A stretch of DNA of 23,901 nt. Source: CAZYHS01 sp964647545 (GTDB lineage: Bacteria > UBA10199 > GCA-002796325 > 1-14-0-20-49-13). Positions 1 through 7,845 of this stretch are shown piece after piece (positions within the stretch are counted from its first letter, which is position 1; the number at the start of each line of letters is the position of its first letter). The stretch covers positions 1-23,901 of the forward strand of contig CAZYHS010000022.1 in the NCBI GenBank assembly GCA_964647545.1, given 5' to 3'. The notes beneath the pieces are model-generated. The model was not told the origin of the DNA and did no database searches. It saw only the letters and a program-made list of their open reading frames with translations. The translations under genes were made by a program, and so were the position numbers.

Positions 1-455
1 CGAATTTCCATTAGCTCGTCGTAGCTCTTTCCTTCGAGCTCTTCTTCGCTCGGAAGTGAGCTTACCATGTGGCCCCATTCGTGAGCCATGACGCCGGCAA
101 GAAGGGCGTCGCTGTCTTTATATTTTTCCAGAAAATCGACGCCGACGTAAACGACGTCGTCTTCGTCAACGCAAGCGACGCGGCCTTTTGTGGCGGCAAG
201 TCGCTTGGCCTGCTTTTTTGTGATCTGCTCGAGTTTCTTACGAATCTTTTGCAGTTTGCCGGTTTCGGCGAAGAGTGCGGCAATTTCCGGCGGGATGGAA
301 TCGAGGTCGAGCTCTTCGGGTTTCGGGTCGCCCAAAAGTTTGCGCAGCTTTGCGCGCACTTCGTTGGAGTCACCGAGCCGCCCCGACGTGGCAATGACTC
401 TCGCCGGAAGTCCGGCGGGGAGTCCTAGAGTTGAGCTTGGAACTTTGTTGATCAT
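1..455 (-). CDS. Putative zinc metalloprotease, HEWGH motif (5' part, truncated by window edge)
   Basis: Reading the minus strand from the ATG at 455 gives 151 codons with no stop before the left edge of the window. The segment is soluble, with a charged helical stretch (about residues 33-90), then a Val/Tyr/Asp-rich strand region, then HEWGHM at residues 125-130. HEWGH fits the HExxH zinc-binding and catalytic signature of many metallopeptidases; the third zinc ligand would lie beyond the edge. No signal peptide or membrane segment is visible. The start has no clear Shine-Dalgarno sequence, and the region upstream is a repeat cluster. The gene diverges from the Ehr operon. The family (M48-like, M78-like or other) cannot be settled from this fragment, so the protease call rests on the motif alone. 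Confidence 0.6.
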   Translation of the reverse strand, partial: MINKVPSSTLGLPAGLPARVIATSGRLGDSNEVRAKLRKLLGDPKPEELDLDSIPPEIAALFAETGKLQKIRKKLEQITKKQAKRLAATKGRVACVDEDDVVYVGVDFLEKYKDSDALLAGVMAHEWGHMVSSLPSEEELEGKSYDELMEI

Positions 456-460
456 AAAAA

Positions 461-554
461 CAGTTAAGTCAGTTAATTCGGTTAGTTCGGTTAATTCCGT
501 TACTGCTAACGATAACGGTATTAACGGGCAAAACAGACAAAACGGAACTAACTG
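461..554. repeat. 9-nt degenerate tandem repeat with a long inverted repeat
   Basis: Five consecutive 9-nt units from 461 (CAGTTAAGT, CAGTTAATT, CGGTTAGTT, CGGTTAATT, CCGTTACTG) share the pattern CnGTTAnTT. The following bases contain the reverse-complement flavour (TAAC, TTAAC). GTTAATTCCGTTA (490-502) pairs with TAACGGTATTAAC (513-525) at 12 of 13 positions around a 10-nt loop. An outer arm at 470-481 resembles the complement of 543-554. It lies between two divergent genes, so it is not a simple terminator. It may be a protein-binding array or a slippage-generated spacer. Confidence 0.6.
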
Positions 555-657
555 CCTCACTACTATTATCGGCAGCTAACCCCCCAGAGTTGCTAGAGAA
601 TTTATTTTCTATTGTCAACGTAAGGCAAACGCCATAGAAGGCCGACAGCTCTTTAAC

Positions 658-662
658 GGAGG
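658..662 (+). promoter_or_regulatory. Shine-Dalgarno deciding the TTG start of the first Ehr gene
   Basis: GGAGG lies 8 nt upstream of the TTG at 671. It supports this non-ATG start for the HyfB-like subunit. Confidence 0.6.
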
Positions 663-670
663 CTAAAGTT

Positions 671-2641
671 TTGCTCTATTTATTTTTAACACTATTTGCG
701 GTCTTTCTCCTTTTAGGCGGGCTTTGCGCCTTTTCTAAGGTTATAAACCTAAGAATATCAGTATGTTGCGTTGGAATTGCGGTTCTGTCGCTTTTTGGAC
801 TTTTTCTTTCGGCCTTGGCCTTTAAACTAAATTTCCCGACGATAATTCTTTCGACGGCTCTTCCGGAGGTTTTGCTCGCATTCGGGGTCGATAATATTTC
901 GGCTCTGTTTTTGGCCGTTCTTTTTGGGATCTCTTTTTTGACCGCTGTTTATGCCGCCGGCAATTTAGGCATGCAAAAACGGCTTGAATCGGGCTTTGCC
1001 TTTTTGCCCTTGCTGATAGCTTCTATCGGGCTGGTCTTTATTTCGCGTGACGGCCTCTCTTTTCTCTTTTCGTGGGAACTCATGTCGCTATTTGCTTTTT
1101 TTCTTGTTGCGGCCGAGCACGAATCTCCCAACGCGCGCGACGCCGCATGGCTTTTTCTGATAGCCACCCACATCGCTTCGGCATTCATTTTTATCTTCTT
1201 CGCGGTCATGTACGCAAATTCGGGCTCGTTATTATTTTCGTCTTTTGCGCCGTGCGCCGCCGGATGCGCGTCGATGCTCTTCATTTGTGCCGTGATAGGT
1301 TTCGGGACAAAATCGGGCATTTGGCCTTTTCATGTCTGGATGCCGTACGCTTATCACGCGGCGCCGAGTTATTTTTCGGCTTTTATGTCGGGAGTTATGG
1401 CGAACACGGGCATTTACGGGCTCGTCCGATTTATCTTATTGCTGGACCGCGTTGAGTTGTGGTGGGGGCTGTTGCTCATGGTCGCCGGAATAATTTCCGG
1501 TGTTCTTGGCGCGATGCAATCGGTCGCTCAGCCGAATTTAAAGAAGCTTTTTGCTTATTCGAGCGTGGAAAATATGGGGATCGTCGCGGCCGGACTTGGT
1601 TTAGGTTTGGTCGGCAGGGCTCTTAACAACGACATTTTAATTCTGACGGGATTTGCCGGCGCTCTCATCCACATGCTTTCTCATTCGATCATCAAACCGC
1701 TTCTTTTTTTCTGTTCGGGCTCACTGCTGCATTCGGTTCAAACTCTTGAGATAGATTCGCTTGGCGGTTTGTTTAAGACGCAGAGGACGACAGGTGCGTT
1801 CTTTCTTGTAGGAGCTTTGGCAATTGCCGGCCTGCCGCCCCTTTGCGGTTTTATCGGCGAGCTTGTTATTTTCATCGGACTTTTTTCGGCAATTCAGTCG
1901 CTGTCGGGTTTTGTACTTCTTGCGGTGTTGTTCGCGATCATCGGTTTGGCGTTCGCCGCCGCTCTTGCTTTTGTGGCTTTTACAAAGGCGTTTGGAGCGG
2001 GCTTTTTGGGCAAGGCCCGCGGTAAGCCATCCGAAGAGACAAAGGCCGCGACGATTCCTGTGGCGATGACGGCGGTTTCTTTGTCGCTGGCCTTGATGGC
2101 GATAGCAATGGGGCTTTTTCCGCAGGCCGCCTTGTCGATCGTTTATCCGGTCGTCTCTTCCTTGTCCGAGAGCTCCGGTTTGAATTTTTCGTGGCTTCAC
2201 GGAATTCTCGGCAGCGTTTCGATTTCTTACGTTTTGATTTTGTCGGCGTTTGCGTTCTTTCTTCTTTGCTACCGGATAATTTTCAGAGGCTTTCGCGTTG
2301 AAAAAAGCGTTACTTGGGATTGCGGGTTCGAATCCGAAGTTGCCAGAATAGAGTACAGCGGCTCATCTTATGTCGAGCCTGTAACGTCATTTTTCAGGCC
2401 GCTTATGGGGCTCTCTCTCAGGTATGAACCCAAAGATAATTTCAACCGAAGGATAACCGCTTGCCATGAAAACATTGAAGATCCGGTTGAAAGATCTTTT
2501 TTTACGCCGGTGTTCGGCGCGTTCGAAACATTTGTGGCGTTCGTAAGAAGGGGCCAGCGCCGCACGATTCAAAGCTATTTAACCCTTATGTTCATTGCGT
2601 TGCTGGCGCTGTTGATCTGGGAGGTGTGGATTGGCTTCTAA
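671..2641 (+). CDS. Ehr/hydrogenase-4-like membrane subunit B (NuoL/MrpA antiporter-like, HyfB family)
   Basis: This 656-residue polytopic membrane protein belongs to the proton-translocating antiporter-like family of complex I and group 4 hydrogenases. The first helices are followed by the antiporter core with the TM5 glutamate (E136, in SWELMSLF), the TM7 lysine (K214, in GFGTKSGIWPFHVWMP) and H221. The KKLFAYSSVENMG and GLPPLCGF motifs are also present. The C-terminal tail (WDCGFE, then a Ser/Tyr-rich stretch) is typical of HyfB/HycC rather than NuoL, which would carry a long lateral helix. Translation starts at TTG 671 with GGAGG upstream. The stop overlaps the next gene by 11 nt. Role in the complex: a proton channel module coupled to electron transfer in the peripheral arm. 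Family assignment is strong; ion specificity is unknown. Confidence 0.9.
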   Translation: MLYLFLTLFAVFLLLGGLCAFSKVINLRISVCCVGIAVLSLFGLFLSALAFKLNFPTIILSTALPEVLLAFGVDNISALFLAVLFGISFLTAVYAAGNLGMQKRLESGFAFLPLLIASIGLVFISRDGLSFLFSWELMSLFAFFLVAAEHESPNARDAAWLFLIATHIASAFIFIFFAVMYANSGSLLFSSFAPCAAGCASMLFICAVIGFGTKSGIWPFHVWMPYAYHAAPSYFSAFMSGVMANTGIYGLVRFILLLDRVELWWGLLLMVAGIISGVLGAMQSVAQPNLKKLFAYSSVENMGIVAAGLGLGLVGRALNNDILILTGFAGALIHMLSHSIIKPLLFFCSGSLLHSVQTLEIDSLGGLFKTQRTTGAFFLVGALAIAGLPPLCGFIGELVIFIGLFSAIQSLSGFVLLAVLFAIIGLAFAAALAFVAFTKAFGAGFLGKARGKPSEETKAATIPVAMTAVSLSLALMAIAMGLFPQAALSIVYPVVSSLSESSGLNFSWLHGILGSVSISYVLILSAFAFFLLCYRIIFRGFRVEKSVTWDCGFESEVARIEYSGSSYVEPVTSFFRPLMGLSLRYEPKDNFNRRITACHENIEDPVERSFFTPVFGAFETFVAFVRRGQRRTIQSYLTLMFIALLALLIWEVWIGF

Positions 2642-3554
2642 ATTCCTCCAGATATTTTTTACTCTGCTATTGATATTTTTTCTTCCGCCGTTCTACGTCG
2701 GGCTGATTAATCGCGTCAAATCGTTCTTTGCCGGTAGGCAAGGGCCGCCGCTCTTGCAGCCTTACTTCGATATTATAAAGCTTTTGCGCAAGGGTGCCAC
2801 GTACAGCACGAGCGTCGGCGTGATTTTTAGAGCTGCGCCGCTGGTCAACTTTACGGCTGTCGCTTTCGCTGGGGCGATGCTTCCGCTTGCCGGAGGTGCA
2901 TTTTCCTTTTACGGCGACGCGATCTTGTTCGTTTATCTCTTCGGGCTCGCCAGAGCTTTTATGATATTGGCCGCTCTTGATACCTCGTCGAGCTTTGAAG
3001 GGATGGGGGCGAGCCGAGAGGCGGCGTTCGGGGCGTTTGCCGAGCTGACGATATTTGCGTCGCTTGCCACCCTTGCCGTTTCGACGCACTCGCTTTCGCT
3101 TGATGCGATGCTCACAGGGCTTAGCTCGGCGCTCAATCTCGAGCCGGCCTCTTTGATTATTTGCGCCGCGCTATTTTTTGTGGCTCTCACAGAAAATTCG
3201 CGCATGCCGGTTGACGATCCCAACACCCACCTCGAGCTTACGATGGTTCACGAGGTGATGATTCTCGATCACAGCGGTCCCGACCTCGGGATAATTCTTT
3301 GGGGCACCTCGATAAAATTATTTTTGTTCCTCTCTTTATCTGTCTTGGTCCTGTGGCCCAATAAGGATGTTTCGCCGGTTTTGGCGGCTGCGATGACGGC
3401 CGGCAAGGTCACTCTGATGACTGTCTTGGTGGGGGTTGTTGAATCGTGCACGGCCAGAATCAGGCTGATAAAAGTTCCGCAGGCGCTTATTGCGTCGTTC
3501 GTGCTGGCGGTGTTCGCTTTTCTCATTGCCGCCTTTTCTAGGGGGATGTTGTGA
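2631..3554 (+). CDS. Ehr/hydrogenase-4-like membrane subunit C (NuoH-like, HyfC family)
   Basis: This 307-residue membrane protein is the NuoH/HyfC/HycD homologue that anchors the peripheral arm and forms the interface toward the catalytic subunits. Conserved stretches are GRQGPPLLQPYFDIIKLLRK (35-54), SSFEGMGASREAAFG (120-134) and ENSRMPVDDPNTHLELTM (188-205). The last is the acidic cytoplasmic loop typical of this family. Length matches family members of about 300-330 residues. TTG 2631 is the chosen start, with GGGAGG at 2619-2624 six nt upstream and inside the previous gene. It overlaps the preceding stop by 11 nt and the following GTG start by 4 nt, which indicates translational coupling. 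Confidence 0.92.
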   Translation: MASKFLQIFFTLLLIFFLPPFYVGLINRVKSFFAGRQGPPLLQPYFDIIKLLRKGATYSTSVGVIFRAAPLVNFTAVAFAGAMLPLAGGAFSFYGDAILFVYLFGLARAFMILAALDTSSSFEGMGASREAAFGAFAELTIFASLATLAVSTHSLSLDAMLTGLSSALNLEPASLIICAALFFVALTENSRMPVDDPNTHLELTMVHEVMILDHSGPDLGIILWGTSIKLFLFLSLSVLVLWPNKDVSPVLAAAMTAGKVTLMTVLVGVVESCTARIRLIKVPQALIASFVLAVFAFLIAAFSRGML

Positions 3555-4189
3555 ACTGGATACTTGTCGGAATCATTCTTAGCGCTTTTGTTATTCTCGG
3601 TTCTTCGCGGGTGGCGACCCGCATCAAGGCCGTAGCTTTTCAGGGGGCGTTGCTTTCGGTTCTAAACATTGCGGTAACGGCCTCGCGTTTTGATGCTCAC
3701 AGCGTGATCTTATTTTTGATAACGTTCGCAATTAAGACCGTGGCGATTCCGGTCCTTCTTTTAAAGGCTTGCAAGGTCGCAAAAAATCCTTCAAGGGCCG
3801 AGCCTCCGATAGGTCATCATACGGCGCTTATGGTCGGCGGGTTGATCGCTGTTTTAAGTTTTTCAAGCCAGCGTATTATGCCGTTTGCGCCGAGCGGAGC
3901 GATTTCTCCGCTGATTGTTCCGGTCGCGCTCACGACCGTGCTGGTCGGTTTTTTAATTCTTGTCGTTAAGGCAAAGGCGACAAATCAGGTGATAGGCTTT
4001 CTTGTGCTGGAAAACGGAATTTTTACGTTCGGCATGACTATCGTTTCGCATTTTCCGATGATGGTCGAGCTTGGAGTGCTGCTCGATCTTCTTGTCGGTG
4101 TTTTCGTTATGGGCATCGTGATTTTGCAGATCAGCCGCACGTTCGACAATATCGATACGCGCACGTTGACCATGCTCGGAGATAAATAA
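3551..4189 (+). CDS. Ehr/hydrogenase-4-like membrane subunit E (NuoK-like, HyfE family)
   Basis: This 212-residue, all-helical membrane protein matches HyfE, in which a NuoK-like unit carries extra N-terminal helices. The conserved segment NQVIGFLVLENGIFTFG (145-161) holds membrane glutamate E154. A second glutamate, E173, lies in the next helix (MMVELGVLLDLLVGVFV). These correspond to the paired membrane glutamates of NuoK that belong to the proton path. The start is GTG 3551, overlapping the previous stop by 4 nt (GTGA). The C-terminus ends in a short cytoplasmic tail with Asp and Thr. No separate HyfD-like gene is present in the module. Confidence 0.88.
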   Translation: MNWILVGIILSAFVILGSSRVATRIKAVAFQGALLSVLNIAVTASRFDAHSVILFLITFAIKTVAIPVLLLKACKVAKNPSRAEPPIGHHTALMVGGLIAVLSFSSQRIMPFAPSGAISPLIVPVALTTVLVGFLILVVKAKATNQVIGFLVLENGIFTFGMTIVSHFPMMVELGVLLDLLVGVFVMGIVILQISRTFDNIDTRTLTMLGDK

Positions 4190-4190
4190 C

Positions 4191-5615
4191 GTGATACTTT
4201 TGATGGTCATACCTTTTTTGGCCGGCATATGGGCTTTCTTTATGAAGGGGGTCGCCCGCCGGAAAATCAGAAGAAGAATCTTCGTGTCGGTTTCATTTTT
4301 GCATCTGGCGGCGACCATAGCGCTCTTCTTTTTCAACGATCCTCTTGCGATAGGCGGGTTTATTTTTCTTGATCCGATAGGCAGATATTTTCTGGCGGTG
4401 ACGAGCTTCATCTTCGCGCTTACCGCGGTTTATAGCCTCGGCTACTTTCCGCTCAAGCGCCCCATGGCCGAGAACGAGGCCGGCGGTCATATTTATGTCG
4501 GCTGCATGCTTTTTTTTCTGGCGGCGATGAGCCTTGCCTGCGGCACGACCCACATCGGCATGCTTTGGGTGGCCATTGAGGCCACAACTCTGGCCTCCGC
4601 GCCGCTAATCTATTATCGACAGAGCAAGGCCTCGCTTGAAGCCGCTTGGAAATATCTGCTGATATGTTCGGTTGGGATCGCCGTCGCGCTGCTGGGGGTC
4701 TTCTTTGTCGCCGCAGCTTCCCGCGGGAGCGTGACCGACCTGCTTGTTTCGGAGCTTACGCAGCATGCGCAAATGTTCGACAAAGGGCTTTTGCGCATAG
4801 GTTTTATTCTCGTTCTTATCGGCTTTGGCACTAAGGTAGGTCTTGCGCCGCTTCACAGCTGGCTTCCCGACGCCCATAGCGAGGCGCCCTCTCCGGTTAG
4901 CGTTCTTCTTTCGGCGACTCTTCTAAATTGTGCGCTGCTGGGGATCATCCGCTTTGTGACTATTCTAAATGCCGCCGGGCTAACGGCGTTTACCGGCACT
5001 TTATTGACAATATTTGGAGTAGCGTCGCTCTTTGTCGCTGCGGTTTTTATCACCCGACAGAAGGACTACAAACGTCTGCTGGCCTATTCAAGCATCGAAC
5101 ACATGGGAATTGTTGTTCTTGGGCTTGGAGTGGGGGCGACCTACGGAGCATTTTTGCACGTCGCTGCACATTCGCTCACTAAGGCACTTTTATTTATGGT
5201 GGCCGGAAATATTCTGGTGCTCTATCGTACAAAGCTTGTTTCTGACGTCGGCGGGCTGCTGCGTACCTCTCCGAAGAGCGGCATCCTTTTCGCGATCGGC
5301 TCGATGGCGATCGCCGGCATGCCTCCGGCTTTAACTTTTATGAGCGAGTTCATAATTCTCAGGGACGGTTTTGCGAACGGTCATGTCGTGCCGATCGTTT
5401 TTTATATTGTTGCGCTGACCGTTATTTTTATTTCGATGACCAAAATAACATTCAAAATGATCTTTGGCCCGCGCAGAGAGCTTATATGGGGCGATTTGCC
5501 GGCCAATATGACGAATCCGCCCGCGCTGCTTGCAGGAATAGTTACGGCTTTCGGAGTGTATCTTCCTCCGCAACTGTCGTCGGTTGTGCATAGTGTCGCG
5601 CGGATGTTCGTATGA
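4191..5615 (+). CDS. Ehr/hydrogenase-4-like membrane subunit F (NuoN/NuoM antiporter-like, HyfF family)
   Basis: This 474-residue polytopic protein is the second antiporter-like subunit of the module. Family residues are visible: E130 in WVAIEATTL, K215 in GFGTKVGLAPLHSWLPDAHS, H222, and the KDYKRLLAYSSIEHMGI stretch (291-307). H327 and K331 lie in AAHSLTKALLFM. Length and motif order match HyfF. Two intact antiporter-like subunits mean two candidate proton half-channels beside the HyfE/HyfC path. The GTG start at 4191 follows the previous stop by one base, with CGGAGA upstream. The gene ends ten bases before the large-subunit gene. Confidence 0.9.
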   Translation: MILLMVIPFLAGIWAFFMKGVARRKIRRRIFVSVSFLHLAATIALFFFNDPLAIGGFIFLDPIGRYFLAVTSFIFALTAVYSLGYFPLKRPMAENEAGGHIYVGCMLFFLAAMSLACGTTHIGMLWVAIEATTLASAPLIYYRQSKASLEAAWKYLLICSVGIAVALLGVFFVAAASRGSVTDLLVSELTQHAQMFDKGLLRIGFILVLIGFGTKVGLAPLHSWLPDAHSEAPSPVSVLLSATLLNCALLGIIRFVTILNAAGLTAFTGTLLTIFGVASLFVAAVFITRQKDYKRLLAYSSIEHMGIVVLGLGVGATYGAFLHVAAHSLTKALLFMVAGNILVLYRTKLVSDVGGLLRTSPKSGILFAIGSMAIAGMPPALTFMSEFIILRDGFANGHVVPIVFYIVALTVIFISMTKITFKMIFGPRRELIWGDLPANMTNPPALLAGIVTAFGVYLPPQLSSVVHSVARMFV

Positions 5616-5625
5616 ATAAAAAATT

Positions 5626-7095
5626 ATGACGAAAGAATCTGTCATTTTCAGAAATGCTGCCGCCGTTAAGCTCTGCGACGTGCCGGAACTTCCGGTAGAT
5701 AAATGGCGCAGTTTTGTCGTCGATTCGTGCAACGATAGTCAGGCGCGCGTAGTTTCTATTTTCGGAGTGAAATCTTCCGACGGAAGCGTCCTCACTAAAC
5801 TATTTGCGGTGCTGGGTGTCGATCATCGCGGGGAGTTGCACGTTTCAAGCTGCCAAGTTGAAGGGTCGTATCCTGCGATATCGTCCGAACTCGACGAGGC
5901 CTCTGTTTTTGAACGCGAGATATTTGAGAACTTCGGCGTCGAGCCGGTGGGTCATCCCGATCTAAGGCCGGTGCGCCGGCGCGAAGGTCTTTCATATTTT
6001 TCGACGGAAGGTGCAGCGGTTCACGAAGTTGCGGTCGGTCCGGTCCATGCCGGAGTGATAGAACCCGGGCATTTCCGGTTTCAATGTCATGGCGAAAAGA
6101 TATTAAACCTCGAAATTTCGTTGGGCTATCAGCATCGCGGCGTTGAAAAAATGATGATCGAGGCCGAAGGGGCAAAAAGGCTTGTTCTCGCCGAATCTAT
6201 TGCCGGCGATTCGACCGTGGCCAATGCGCTGGCTTACTGCCATGCTGTTGAAGGGTTGGCTCATCGCGAAATTACACAGCGGGCGCGAATCATTCGCGGG
6301 CTAGCCCTTGAGATGGAGCGCGTTGCAAATCATGTCGGAGATTTGGGGGCGATAGCCAACGATGTTGGCTTTCTGCCGGCGGCATCTTACTTGGGAAGGC
6401 TGCGAGCCGTGTTTTTGAACGTGCTTTTAAGGATTTGCGGCAATCGTTTCGGCAGGGGATTAATAGAGCATGGCGGAGTAAAATATGACGTCAATCACGA
6501 CATGGCCGCCGCGCTTTCATCTTTGATTCGCGATGCGTTTGAGGATTTTGAGGATGTCTGGGAATTAATGCTTCATTCTTCGGGGCTTGTAGGACGGTTG
6601 GAGAACACGGGTTTTGTTTCGACCGCCGAGGCACACCGGATGGGGCTTGTAGGGGTCGCCGCCCGTGCGTGCAATTTGCAGCGCGATGTCAGGGCAAACT
6701 ATCCCGTTGGAATTTACAGGTTCGTTAAGATCGTTCCGGTTAGGGGGACGACCGGAGACGTGATGGCTCGCGCAAGGGTCAGGGCCCTTGAGGTCAAGAA
6801 ATCGATCGATCTTTCTCTGTCGTTGCTTGGCCAGCTGCCTATCGAAAAACTTTCGCTCGAATGTAAGGAGCTTCAGCCCGACTCTATGGCGATCAGTCTG
6901 GTGGAGGGCTGGCGCGGCGAACTTGTTCATGTCGCGTTGACAGATTCTTTTGGCAAACTGAATTATTACAAAGTCGTAGATCCTTCGTTTCACAACTGGA
7001 GCGCACTTGAGGTCGCGATGCGTCACGAACAGATTTCGAACTTTCCTCTTTGCAATAAGAGCTTCAACCTCTCCTATGCGGGGTTTGACCTATGA
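5626..7095 (+). CDS. Ehr catalytic-like large subunit, NuoC-NuoD fusion lacking the NiFe-binding cysteines (HyfG-like)
   Basis: This 489-residue soluble subunit contains a NuoC-like N-terminal domain (about 20-130, with FEREIFENFGVEPVGHPDL) fused to a NuoD/hydrogenase large-subunit domain (about 140-489). In active group 4 [NiFe] hydrogenases, one CxxC sits in an ICGIC motif and a second in a C-terminal DPCxxC. Here the first site reads ESIAGDSTVANALAYCHAVE (190-209), so A193 and S196 replace the cysteines. The C-terminal site reads DPSFHNW (452-458), so S454 and N457 replace the other pair. The protein therefore should not hold a NiFe centre. This pattern is established for energy-converting hydrogenase-related (Ehr) complexes, which link hydrogenases and complex I. 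The stop overlaps the next start (ATGA). The substrate is unknown; quinone-like or other acceptors are possible. Confidence 0.9.
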   Translation: MTKESVIFRNAAAVKLCDVPELPVDKWRSFVVDSCNDSQARVVSIFGVKSSDGSVLTKLFAVLGVDHRGELHVSSCQVEGSYPAISSELDEASVFEREIFENFGVEPVGHPDLRPVRRREGLSYFSTEGAAVHEVAVGPVHAGVIEPGHFRFQCHGEKILNLEISLGYQHRGVEKMMIEAEGAKRLVLAESIAGDSTVANALAYCHAVEGLAHREITQRARIIRGLALEMERVANHVGDLGAIANDVGFLPAASYLGRLRAVFLNVLLRICGNRFGRGLIEHGGVKYDVNHDMAAALSSLIRDAFEDFEDVWELMLHSSGLVGRLENTGFVSTAEAHRMGLVGVAARACNLQRDVRANYPVGIYRFVKIVPVRGTTGDVMARARVRALEVKKSIDLSLSLLGQLPIEKLSLECKELQPDSMAISLVEGWRGELVHVALTDSFGKLNYYKVVDPSFHNWSALEVAMRHEQISNFPLCNKSFNLSYAGFDL

Positions 7096-7844
7096 TAAAG
7101 ATTCTTGCGACGAGGCTTAAACAGGGGCACCGCACTCTTCAGTTTCCGCCCAAGCCTATGCCGGAAAGGTTTAACGGCTGTCCTGTGATCGATCGCCATC
7201 ATTGCAAGGGCGACTGTTCGCTTTGCCGCGAAGTTTGTCCGGTCGATGCCATTTCTCTTGAGCCCTTGACTTTAGATATGGGCAAGTGCGTCTTATGTCG
7301 AGCGTGCGAGAAGGTTTGCCCCGAATACGCGATTAAATTCACAGGCAGCGTTGCGATGTCGGCTTCGAAGAGGGACGATTTAAAAATATCGTCGCTAAAT
7401 TCGCCAGAGGTTGCCGCGCTTCCCGAGAAAATTCGCAGGCTGTTCGGTCGTTCGCTCAAGTTGCGCGTTGTGACTGCCGGTTCATGCGCCGGTTGCGACA
7501 TGGAGCTTAACGCAATGTCCAACATCGAGTTTGACATCGCCCGTTTTGGGGTGCAGCTCGTCGCCAGCCCCAGACACGCCGACGGTCTGATAGTTACCGG
7601 GGCCATTTCCAAAAATATGGAGACCGCCCTGAAAAAAAGCTACGCAGCTTTGTCCGACCCTAAAATAGTTATTGCGGTCGGCTCCTGTGCGATATCGGGC
7701 GGCCCATTTTGCGGTGGAAAAGAGGTCGGAAACGGTGCAGAGTCGGTCTTGCCGGTCGATCTCTTTATCGCCGGCTGCCCGCCGCATCCGATGACCTTAA
7801 TTGACGGGCTCACTCGGCTGATGGGGCAAAAGTTCAAGGTTTAA
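7092..7844 (+). CDS. Ehr small subunit: 2[4Fe-4S] ferredoxin fused to NuoB-like domain (HyfH-HyfI fusion)
   Basis: This 250-residue protein joins two parts normally encoded by separate hyf genes. Residues 30-85 are a 2[4Fe-4S] ferredoxin domain with cysteines C38, C42, C45, C49 and C66, C69, C72, C76. The first motif has CxxxC spacing rather than the usual CxxC. Residues 122-250 are the small subunit, with proximal-cluster ligands C132 and C135 (SCAGCDME), C199 (GSCAISGGPF) and C229 (AGCPPHP). All N2-type ligands are kept, so the electron relay looks functional although the large subunit has lost its NiFe ligands. It overlaps the large-subunit stop by 4 nt, and its own stop is one base before the patatin start. 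Confidence 0.92.
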   Translation: MIKILATRLKQGHRTLQFPPKPMPERFNGCPVIDRHHCKGDCSLCREVCPVDAISLEPLTLDMGKCVLCRACEKVCPEYAIKFTGSVAMSASKRDDLKISSLNSPEVAALPEKIRRLFGRSLKLRVVTAGSCAGCDMELNAMSNIEFDIARFGVQLVASPRHADGLIVTGAISKNMETALKKSYAALSDPKIVIAVGSCAISGGPFCGGKEVGNGAESVLPVDLFIAGCPPHPMTLIDGLTRLMGQKFKV

Positions 7845-7845
7845 A

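Larger units (their letters stand above)
456..670. promoter_or_regulatory. Divergent intergenic region, metalloprotease / Ehr operon
   Basis: These 215 nt separate the minus-strand metalloprotease start (455) from the plus-strand Ehr operon start (671), so promoters for both must lie here or overlap the repeat. The repeat array fills 461-554. A weak -35-like TTGTCA occurs at 612-617, with no convincing -10 at proper spacing. No convincing RNA gene is seen. Confidence 0.35.

Noticed and set aside
461..554. CRISPR array at the 9-nt repeats
   Set aside because: Units are too short, degenerate and have no spacers, and there are no cas genes in the window.
69..579. Plus-strand reading frames of 119 and 129 residues near the left end
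   Set aside because: They are antisense to a minus-strand gene that has a good protein sequence with a zinc motif, and one runs through the tandem repeat. They look like shadows.
1721..2200. A 159-residue minus-strand frame rich in Arg, Lys and Gln
   Set aside because: It lies fully inside the HyfB-like gene and has the composition expected from the complement of a membrane protein gene.
671..7844. Calling the six-gene module a complete complex I (nuo) or an active formate hydrogenlyase
   Set aside because: Gene set and motifs match the Hyf/Ehr type, NADH-module genes and formate dehydrogenase are absent, and the NiFe ligands are missing.
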